Shown: positions 1 to 5,216 of the stretch, piece by piece
Layout: the number at the start of each line of letters is the position of its first letter
How positions within the stretch are numbered: position 1 is the first letter of the stretch
Source of the DNA: Fibrobacteraceae bacterium
GTDB taxonomy: Bacteria; Fibrobacterota; Fibrobacteria; Fibrobacterales; Fibrobacteraceae
Direction: 5' to 3'
Assembly (NCBI GenBank): GCA_023231365.1
Contig: JALNVO010000161.1
Span: 1 to 6,398, forward strand
Length of the DNA stretch: 6,398 bases
Translations under genes and position numbers: made by a program
Notes under the pieces: model-generated
The model's database searches: none
What the model was told of the DNA's origin: nothing
The model's input: only the letters and a program-made list of their open reading frames with translations

Positions 1-1082
1 ATGACCCTGTCCGGGAGTTCCTTGGCCATAATGTCTAGGCCGCATCCGGAGGCCATGGCGCCTGTAATGCCGATAATACGTTCATCCTGTTTGGCGAGTT
101 CAAGAATTGTGTGACCGAATACGCTTGTGAGGGAAGGATTAGCGGAATTCGGTTTGAGCGGAAGCCCGCTTTTAACATCAAATGGAACAGAAGCGTGCCA
201 CTTGCTCGGATTGTTTTCTGCGAGCTTCATCCCACGGCCTTTTTCCGTAATCACTTGGATTATGCAAGGACCGGGTATTACCTTCACCCTTTCGAGAATG
301 GAGATAAGTTCTCCTAAATCGTGCCCATTGATGGGCCCAAAATAGCGGAGGCCCAAGTCTTCAAAGAATCGACCTGGCTTGACGGCGCTTTTCACTGCTT
401 TTTCCGCAGCAGCGAACAATGTCCTAAAATGAGTCCCGATGATGCCCGGAATGCGCGACATAACGCGGTCGATGTCGTTTCTCATCTTGTTGTACATCGG
501 GTCGGAAATGAGGTGGTTCAGGTATTTGGAAAAACCGCCGACGTTGGGTGCGATGCTCATCTTGTTGTCGTTCAAGATGATAGTCATATTCTGCTTGGAA
601 AGACCGGCATTGTTCAGTGCTTCAAAGGCCATTCCTCCCGTCATGGATCCGTCTCCGATAACGGCTACGACGTTGTTCCGTTTGTGCTGCCTATCTCTTG
701 CAACAGCAAAGCCGAGTGCTGCGGAAATGGATGTCGATGCGTGCCCTACGCCGAATGCGTCATAAGGACTTTCGGATCTTTTTGGATAACCGGAGAGTCC
801 TCCTTGCTGGCGAAGGGTTTCGAAGCGGTCAAACCGGCCTGTAAGAAGTTTGTGGACGTATGCTTGGTGTCCTACATCCCATACGAGAATGTCTTCCGGC
901 GTATTGAAAACATAGTGGAGTGCAATTGTTAGTTCTACAACGCCTAAGCTTGATGCCAAATGCCCGCCGTGAGCTGCAACTTGTCCAATGATTTTTTCTC
1001 GGATTTGATTTGCAAGGTCATTCAACTCGGCGAGTGAACAACCTTTGATATCTTTTGGAGATTTGATGTCTTTGAGTAGCAT
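1..1082 (-). CDS. dxs: 1-deoxy-D-xylulose-5-phosphate synthase, N-terminal 360 residues (C-terminus beyond the left edge)
   Basis: Dxs makes 1-deoxy-D-xylulose 5-phosphate from pyruvate and glyceraldehyde 3-phosphate using thiamine diphosphate. It is the first, cytoplasmic step of the MEP isoprenoid pathway. Reading from the ATG at 1082, the frame is open to the edge. Seen in the translation: HGGHLASSLGVVELT (38-52), the WDVGHQAY segment (68-75), the SVGH-type VGHASTSIS (112-120), the TPP/Mg motif GDGS (143-146) ending at NDNKMSI (171-177), and GPINGHD (249-255). These align with E. coli Dxs with an offset of about eight residues because the N-terminus is shorter. The visible part stops at ELPDRV, roughly ten residues before the expected catalytic AEQH glutamate, so the catalytic half of the transketolase pyrimidine domain and the C-terminal domain are out of view. 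The ATG lies 3 nt after the ispA stop codon, with no strong Shine-Dalgarno sequence, which suggests translational coupling. Identity is very secure. Confidence 0.97.
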   Translation of the reverse strand, partial: MLLKDIKSPKDIKGCSLAELNDLANQIREKIIGQVAAHGGHLASSLGVVELTIALHYVFNTPEDILVWDVGHQAYVHKLLTGRFDRFETLRQQGGLSGYPKRSESPYDAFGVGHASTSISAALGFAVARDRQHKRNNVVAVIGDGSMTGGMAFEALNNAGLSKQNMTIILNDNKMSIAPNVGGFSKYLNHLISDPMYNKMRNDIDRVMSRIPGIIGTHFRTLFAAAEKAVKSAVKPGRFFEDLGLRYFGPINGHDLGELISILERVKVIPGPCIIQVITEKGRGMKLAENNPSKWHASVPFDVKSGLPLKPNSANPSLTSVFGHTILELAKQDERIIGITGAMASGCGLDIMAKELPDRV

Positions 1083-1085
1083 CAG

Positions 1086-1973
1086 CTATTTGACTCGCAG
1101 AATGATAAATGCGGCGATTGACTTGAGGATGGACGTGTCGCCTTTAATTTCAGCAAGAGGCTTGAGAGAATCTTCGTAAAGTTCGAGTGCTTTTTTGCGG
1201 GAGTTTTCAAGGCCGATAAGAGCCGGGTAAGTCGCTTTGCCGCTCGCTACGTCAGAGCCTGCGTCTTTGCCCAGTTCTTCCGTTGTTGAAACGATATCCA
1301 GAATATCGTCGACGATTTGGAATGCAAGTCCAATGGATTTTCCGTACTGCTCAATTTTTTTGATATCGCTTTCCGGAGCTCCGGCAAGCAGAGCGCCGAT
1401 GACAAGAGATGCCTCAATGAGAGCGGCTGTCTTGTGGTAGTGGATGTAATCGACTGTTTCAAGGGAAACTTTTTTTCCTTCGCAGTCGATATCCGTCATT
1501 TCTCCGCCGATCATTCCGTATGTACCGAGTTTTTGTGCAAGAATTTCTACTGCTTTGGCATTGCCCGTTTTGGCCATTAACTCAAAGGCTATCACGCAAA
1601 GGGCGTCTCCGCTCATGACTGCGGTTGCTTCGCCGAATTGCTTGTGTGCCGTAAATTTTCCACGGCGGTAATCATCGTTGTCAATGCAGGGGAGATCGTC
1701 GTGAATTAAAGAGAACGTGTGCAAGAATTCAAGAGCGCTGGTCGCTTTCCAGATGGAATCGCCTTTTCCTCCGAAGAGTTCGAAAGCAGCATAAGCGAGT
1801 CCTGGACGGAGGCGTTTTCCTCCTGCAAAAACAGAATAACGCATTGCTTTGTGCAAATTGCAGGGAACATCGGATTCGGGTGGAAGATGCTCGTCAAATT
1901 TTGCTTCAGCGAACTTTGCTATTTTTGAAAGATAATTGCGGGCATTGTCCGCTTCTTTGTGGAGATCTTGCAT
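1086..1973 (-). CDS. ispA: farnesyl diphosphate synthase (polyprenyl synthetase family)
   Basis: This enzyme condenses IPP with DMAPP and then GPP to give FPP (C15), the precursor of undecaprenyl phosphate and quinone side chains. With the ATG at 1973 the protein has 295 residues, close to E. coli IspA. Visible motifs: GGKRLRP (51-57), the first Asp-rich motif DDLPCIDNDD (92-101) followed by RRG, KT (181-182), the second Asp-rich motif in FQIVDDILD (218-226), and a GKATYPALIGLE block near 245-256. The first Asp-rich motif carries the two-residue insertion of bacterial type II enzymes, with Phe five residues before it. That pattern favours FPP over GGPP as product, although chain length is still an inference. 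The frame can be extended three codons to a TTG at 1982, but the ATG has GGGG 3 nt upstream whereas the TTG has no ribosome binding site, so I chose the ATG. dxs follows after 3 nt; the usual upstream partner xseB is not here. Confidence 0.95.
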   Translation of the reverse strand: MQDLHKEADNARNYLSKIAKFAEAKFDEHLPPESDVPCNLHKAMRYSVFAGGKRLRPGLAYAAFELFGGKGDSIWKATSALEFLHTFSLIHDDLPCIDNDDYRRGKFTAHKQFGEATAVMSGDALCVIAFELMAKTGNAKAVEILAQKLGTYGMIGGEMTDIDCEGKKVSLETVDYIHYHKTAALIEASLVIGALLAGAPESDIKKIEQYGKSIGLAFQIVDDILDIVSTTEELGKDAGSDVASGKATYPALIGLENSRKKALELYEDSLKPLAEIKGDTSILKSIAAFIILRVK

Positions 1974-2001
1974 AGACCCCAAAGATATTTAATTCTTGGC
2001 C

Positions 2002-2017
2002 GAGAGAAAAGGGGGGG
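2002..2017. other. 16-nt homopurine/homopyrimidine tract with a G7 run in the ispA upstream gap
   Basis: The 46-nt gap between the lipoprotein stop codon (2020) and the ispA ATG (1973) contains an unbroken purine run on the plus strand that ends in seven G. On the transcribed strand it reads C7, then T4, then CTCTC, directly after the lipoprotein TAA. There is no GC hairpin followed by a T run, so I do not call a terminator. An AT-rich stretch (TTAAATAT, minus strand) between the tract and the GGGG ribosome binding site might be a weak -10 region for ispA-dxs, but no convincing -35 element accompanies it. Read-through from the lipoprotein is therefore as likely as a separate promoter. Confidence 0.4.
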
Positions 2018-2019
2018 CT

Positions 2020-3168
2020 TTAGAACTCCACCCCATAAAACCAGATATTGTCGATTGCAATTTCTGTTCCTCCGAAGGCGAAAATGTGGAAGCGATTTAC
2101 GGTTCCCTTGACGCTTTCCCACCCTGTAGAAAGAGTGTCATTTGCGGGAAGGAGGAAGCTTGATGGTGAAACTGAAAAATGTTTCCAAGAATTGGAAATA
2201 GACAAATTGCCGGTCCACGCTTTGAGATTGTTGGTGGAATTAGCATCCCACCGTTCCAAAGCAACTCGGATATTACCGGAACCTCTGGCATCGAAAGTGA
2301 TGGAATCAAGATCGCTCAAGTCAATATTGGAATCAGAGATGGAGCGTCCGATAAGAACCCAGCTTTCGACTACGGAATAGTAAAATCCATCAAAAACGTG
2401 GCTTTGCAAAGTTGAATCGTAGATAATGCCGTTTCTTACATAATCGGTGGGAGAATAAATTATTGTGACCGTATCTTTGCTGAAATACCAATCTCTCAGC
2501 GTTGTTGTGTCTTCAAAATCTTGAAATTTCATAGAAGGTTTTGTCGGCGCTTCTGTTGTAAGAGTCCAGGAAGTTTGTTGTTTGGAAATGATTGTAATTC
2601 CTGTGTCGGCGATTAGTGTATCACGCATTGAAGAAAGTGCAAAGAATTTGAGAATTCCAGGAGGCATTGCATTCAGCGAATAGTTTCCGTTTGAATCCGT
2701 TTTGGCGAGAATGTCGAGCCCGTAAGCTCCAATCCATGCAAGTTTGGCTTTGCCCCTTGTATCCATTACGGTTCCAGAGATACTCCCTGGCATAGATAAA
2801 TTAATTTTTCCTAAATCAACTCTTTCGGAATCTTCTATTTCGAGTTCTTGGGAGAATATTTCACTATCTCCTATAATAGTAATTCTGTATGTTCCAGAAT
2901 CGATTCCATTGAATTGAAGCTTTCCTAAGCTATCCGTGTAAAAATCAGGTGCTAAAGCGGCTCCTGTAGTGTCTTGAGAAATGAAATTACTTTTTCGGAG
3001 CATAATTCCTGCATGAACAGCAGGGCTGCCATCGGCTAAAAATACAGTTGCCGTAATTCCATTGGTAGTTTCGCTTCCTGGGCCTCCTGCTGTTTTTGGG
3101 TTGTCGCAGCTAGAAGCAAAGAGGATAAGTGCCGCCGAAGTCAGATTTAACAAAAAATCTTTTTTCAT
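2020..3168 (-). CDS. predicted lipoprotein with two carboxypeptidase-regulatory-like beta domains and a C-terminal CIA30/CBM-like domain
   Basis: Probable envelope lipoprotein of 382 residues; no enzyme motif seen. A signal peptide (KK at 2-3, hydrophobic 5-18) ends in the lipobox-like ASSC, giving lipidated Cys21. A Gly/Thr-rich linker leads to two Ig-like domains of the carboxypeptidase-regulatory type: about 37-100 (ADGSPA, then YTDSLGKLQFNGIDSGTY) and 128-178 (GSISGTVMDTRGK, then TDSNGNYSLNAMPPG). Residues 213-382 look like a jelly-roll ligand-binding domain, with DLSDLDSITFDARGSG (283-298), RVALERWD (301-308) and the typical closing strand IAIDNIWFYG (370-379). Carbohydrate binding is inferred from fold resemblance only. 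The ATG overlaps the stop codon of the upstream TIGR02147 gene (ATGA) and has its own GAAGG ribosome binding site, so the two are made together. I infer that they function as a pair; the ligand and the partner mechanism are unknown. Confidence 0.85.
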   Translation of the reverse strand: MKKDFLLNLTSAALILFASSCDNPKTAGGPGSETTNGITATVFLADGSPAVHAGIMLRKSNFISQDTTGAALAPDFYTDSLGKLQFNGIDSGTYRITIIGDSEIFSQELEIEDSERVDLGKINLSMPGSISGTVMDTRGKAKLAWIGAYGLDILAKTDSNGNYSLNAMPPGILKFFALSSMRDTLIADTGITIISKQQTSWTLTTEAPTKPSMKFQDFEDTTTLRDWYFSKDTVTIIYSPTDYVRNGIIYDSTLQSHVFDGFYYSVVESWVLIGRSISDSNIDLSDLDSITFDARGSGNIRVALERWDANSTNNLKAWTGNLSISNSWKHFSVSPSSFLLPANDTLSTGWESVKGTVNRFHIFAFGGTEIAIDNIWFYGVEF

Positions 3169-4010
3169 TGGTTACCTTCTTTCTCTTCAGAGAGAAGGGC
3201 GATTGGAAATAATTGTACATTTAATTGAAAGACGGCATTGTCACCGGATCCTTCTTGCGAAAATCGCAATAAATCGGATCGGAGTTCCTTGATTCTCTCT
3301 CGGACTAGCGCTATGTCAGAACGGTTGAAAGTCATTGTTACGGTGCTGATATCGCGGAGGGGAGGCCTGTGGCGCGACAGAGAATCCTTGGCAAGAGATA
3401 TTGTATCTTCTTGGAACTTTCTCACGGCTTCCGAGCGCCAATTGCCGCCTGTACTTACAAATGTATCGGTCACTTTCCAAACCCCGGTTTCATCCTTAGA
3501 AATCATTTTCAGATTTTTTAATAAATTGACGGAGTCTTTCGCTTCTTTTACAGTAATTCCCGGAGTACAGGATTCCGCAAGCCGCGCATAGCTCTCATCA
3601 TCGTCTTTAAATCTACCAATTCCTAAGAGAGAGCGTATCGCATTCGAATACCAATGTCTGTAAAATTCTAGTTCGTTTGTCTCTAATTTTTTGAATGAGA
3701 CACCTTTGATTGCGAGCATTTTCTCATAGTGGTCCAAAGCTTCCTTGTCGGTCTTTGCCCGGCCGAAATAGACGAGCTCGGTCCAATAGAGAGTTTCTTT
3801 TTCTGACAAGTCAAAGAATTTTGCGACCGATAAAATGAGTTTTGTCGATAGCTGAATTTTCCCTTGGGAAACTCGCAAAAGATTACCGGGATCTGCCCCA
3901 ATTTTCATTGCCATATAACGCCAAGAAATGACGCTTTTTCTCTTTTTGAGATCTTCAAAGGCGTCATGCATCCAAGTTCTATAGTCCGTGTATTCGAATA
4001 TGGCGTTCAT
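3165..4010 (-). CDS. TIGR02147/DUF4423-family protein, probable HTH transcriptional regulator
   Basis: This 281-residue protein has the pattern I know from TIGR02147 (DUF4423) proteins, which are expanded in Fibrobacter. The start FEYTDYRTWMHDAFEDLK is typical. Residues 28-66 resemble an Xre-like helix-turn-helix (SWRYMAMKIGADPGNLLRVSQG, then LSTKLILSVAKFFDL). Next come the family stretches KETLYWTELVYFGRAKT (71-87), FYRHWYSNAIRSLLG (116-130), a second winged-helix-like part with TVKEAKDSVNLLKNLKMI (153-170), RDISTVTMTF (219-228), and the ending VFQLNVQLFPI (260-270). There is no signal peptide or membrane segment, so it is cytoplasmic. DNA binding is inferred from the HTH-like part; the biochemical function of the family is not established as far as I know. 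The start is the first ATG and has no visible Shine-Dalgarno sequence, so a leaderless mRNA is possible. Its last codon overlaps the start of the lipoprotein gene by 4 nt. Palindromes just upstream are candidate autoregulatory operators. Confidence 0.9.
   Translation of the reverse strand: MNAIFEYTDYRTWMHDAFEDLKKRKSVISWRYMAMKIGADPGNLLRVSQGKIQLSTKLILSVAKFFDLSEKETLYWTELVYFGRAKTDKEALDHYEKMLAIKGVSFKKLETNELEFYRHWYSNAIRSLLGIGRFKDDDESYARLAESCTPGITVKEAKDSVNLLKNLKMISKDETGVWKVTDTFVSTGGNWRSEAVRKFQEDTISLAKDSLSRHRPPLRDISTVTMTFNRSDIALVRERIKELRSDLLRFSQEGSGDNAVFQLNVQLFPIALLSEEKEGNQ
3175..3180 (-). promoter_or_regulatory. ribosome binding site of the 382-aa lipoprotein gene
   Basis: AGAAGG on the minus strand, with 6 nt between it and the ATG at 3168. 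It lies inside the last codons of the upstream TIGR02147 gene. It supports this start and means the lipoprotein can be initiated independently as well as by re-initiation at the ATGA overlap. Confidence 0.7.
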
Positions 4011-4094
4011 ATTAGATAAAATAGCTCGGCTGTTTGTACAAATGAGGAAAAGCCGTTTTGTTTCTGTTGTCTTTTCTTACAACAATTGTCCAAT
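4011..4094 (-). promoter_or_regulatory. candidate promoter/operator region of the TIGR02147-lipoprotein pair
   Basis: This 84-nt AT-rich gap separates the six-helix membrane gene from the TIGR02147 gene. It holds several exact inverted repeats: ACAATTGT (4082-4089), TTTGTACAAA (4033-4042), TGTTGT and ACAACA as arms around an 8-nt spacer just right of 4060, and CGGCT (4027-4031) with AGCCG (4051-4055) enclosing TTTGTACAAA. On the minus strand TATTTT (4018-4023) could serve as a -10 box only 7 nt before the ATG, which would give a nearly leaderless transcript. A good -35 box is not apparent. None of the repeats is followed by a T run on the minus strand, so they do not look like a terminator for the upstream gene. 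Operator function is an inference. Confidence 0.4.
4033..4042. repeat. perfect 10-bp palindrome TTTGTACAAA
   Basis: Exact palindrome 23-32 nt upstream of the TIGR02147 ATG and immediately upstream of the possible -10 box TATTTT. The position suits a repressor or activator operator. It lies in the loop of the CGGCT/AGCCG inverted repeat (4027-4055). A dimeric HTH protein such as the adjacent TIGR02147 product is the obvious candidate binder, but nothing in the sequence proves this. Confidence 0.4.
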
Positions 4095-4715
4095 TTAGAA
4101 TATCACTCGATTTTTTTTGACAAGCCAGGCTTGGAAATAGCGCCCAAGGGCAAGAAGAACTGTACTATAAATGAAATACAATATCGTCGCCATAGCGGAA
4201 ACACCAAGAGTCTTATCGGGAAGAGGAACATAGGGTTTTGCAATTGGCGTGAGCACCAGCGCCGCGACGGCTCCTATTGCAAAAGGAATAACCGCAATCA
4301 TCGTGAGATCGCTATTTATTTCCCTCATTGCGCAAATGGCCGTTGTGATCGTCCTCACGACAAAGGACGTCAGCATGAAGAGGAGGGCGAACAGCCAATA
4401 TTCTGGATTGAGCAAATATTCAGTGAGGAATACAGCCCCCACAACATAGACGTTCATCATTGCAAGCCATTTGAGATCTTTGCGGGTAAATGCTGTCGAT
4501 GGCTTTGCATAAAGTTTTCCATAAGCAAAAACGAGGAGAGTCCCGAGCCAGTACAATAGGACTGTATAAAAGCCCTCCACAGGGATGATCCATTCGTTTT
4601 CCCCTACAAATGCAACTACATAAGAAAGAAATACAGCTAATGCGATAAGAGCTGCATCGCTGATCATTAGTCCTATTCTTTGATAATTGAAATGGAAGAG
4701 TGCTTTGACCTGCAT
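4095..4715 (-). CDS. six-helix integral membrane protein of unknown function
   Basis: A 206-residue hydrophobic protein with about six membrane segments: 15-38, 46-68, 84-103, 107-130, 139-160 and 172-196. It ends in a short basic tail (KKNR). The first four helices, with the GKLYAKPS turn after helix 2 and a charged RKDLKW segment before helix 3, faintly recall the N-terminal membrane region of CapD/WbpM-type nucleotide-sugar epimerases and of initiating sugar transferases. No Rossmann or transferase domain follows, and I see no catalytic motif. I therefore leave the function open; a role in envelope polysaccharide or lipid biosynthesis is speculative. The start is the ATG at 4715, preceded by GGAAG at unusually short spacing. 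A 63-nt gap separates it from the upstream lipoprotein, and 84 nt separate it from the TIGR02147 gene, so it may be the last gene of the diguanylate cyclase operon. Confidence 0.8.
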   Translation of the reverse strand: MQVKALFHFNYQRIGLMISDAALIALAVFLSYVVAFVGENEWIIPVEGFYTVLLYWLGTLLVFAYGKLYAKPSTAFTRKDLKWLAMMNVYVVGAVFLTEYLLNPEYWLFALLFMLTSFVVRTITTAICAMREINSDLTMIAVIPFAIGAVAALVLTPIAKPYVPLPDKTLGVSAMATILYFIYSTVLLALGRYFQAWLVKKNRVIF

Positions 4716-4758
4716 ACTTCCAATTTAAGTAAAAATTATGAAATTAGATCTTTTCCCG

Positions 4759-4779
4759 GGCGATTTTTGTTGTCTCGCC
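4759..4779. repeat. small inverted repeat at the end of the 144-aa lipoprotein gene
   Basis: GGCGA (4759-4763) and TCGCC (4775-4779) can pair around an 11-nt loop, with one arm touching the TAG stop codon of the lipoprotein gene. On the minus strand the stem is followed by CGGGAAAAG and not by T residues, so a Rho-independent terminator is not supported. It may be an mRNA 3'-end structure or chance. Confidence 0.25.
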
Positions 4780-5213
4780 TAGAAAAACTCAAGATCCTTT
4801 ATCGAACCTTCGCTGTTGCAGCGCGCGGTAAATAGACAAGCCTTTCTTGTGGATTTGTCCATTTTCATAGGCTGTGTTTCGTAATCGGCGGTGGCGTTTG
4901 AATAAGCACAGGACCCTCGGTACACGATGTTCTCATTTCCACCTTGTGAAATTCCGTAATACTGTACATTGTATTCCATCCCGTTTTCTGCATAGATCCT
5001 AACTTGTTTTGCTGCCATCAATTCACGGGTCATTGAAATTATGCATTTCTCGGACAAGGAGGTATCGATTGCCATCGGTTTGTTCTTTTTGTCGAAAGCG
5101 GACGTATCGCCTTTGTATTCAAACCATTGAAGTGTAAGAGGAACGAATTCCGGAGGCTGCTTTGCGCAGCTAACGAAAAGAAGTAAAAGGAAAAGAGATA
5201 ATAATTTTTTCAT
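4779..5213 (-). CDS. small predicted lipoprotein with four cysteines, unknown function
   Basis: A 144-residue protein I do not recognise. The signal peptide is clear: KK at 2-3, a Leu/Phe-rich core at 4-14, and the lipobox FVSC with lipidated Cys16. The mature part contains four further cysteines (57, 102, 126, 132), an even number compatible with two disulfides in an exported protein. Several Tyr-rich beta-like stretches (VRIYAENGMEYNVQYYG, 71-87) suggest a small beta domain. It starts 3 nt after the diguanylate cyclase stop codon, with no Shine-Dalgarno sequence of its own, so translation probably depends on ribosomes finishing that gene. This tight link suggests a helper role for the cyclase, for example as an envelope partner of its sensor domain. 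That is inference. The length and signal peptide make it a convincing real gene. Confidence 0.82.
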   Translation of the reverse strand: MKKLLSLFLLLLFVSCAKQPPEFVPLTLQWFEYKGDTSAFDKKNKPMAIDTSLSEKCIISMTRELMAAKQVRIYAENGMEYNVQYYGISQGGNENIVYRGSCAYSNATADYETQPMKMDKSTRKACLFTARCNSEGSIKDLEFF

Positions 5214-5216
5214 GGA

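Noticed and set aside
321..932. 203-aa open frame on the plus strand
   Set aside because: It lies wholly antisense to dxs, whose motifs are unmistakable. The plus-strand product is cysteine-rich with no family pattern and no ribosome binding site.
1974..1982. TTG at 1982 as the ispA start
   Set aside because: It adds only three residues and has no ribosome binding site, while the ATG at 1973 has GGGG just upstream.
4027..4060. CGGCT/AGCCG repeat followed by TTTTG as a plus-strand terminator
   Set aside because: No plus-strand gene ends here, the loop is 19 nt, and the T run is short and interrupted.
4086..4559. 157-aa plus-strand frame opposite the membrane protein
   Set aside because: Antisense shadow. 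The minus-strand frame has a regular pattern of hydrophobic helices, while the plus-strand product is a disordered mix rich in His, Cys and Arg.
4058..4778. AGACAACA present in both intergenic gaps (minus strand) as a shared regulatory repeat
   Set aside because: Only eight bases, in different surroundings, and expected by chance often enough that I do not call it a repeat.
4759..4779. Inverted repeat GGCGA/TCGCC as a Rho-independent terminator
   Set aside because: Only five base pairs, an 11-nt loop, and no T run downstream on the coding strand.
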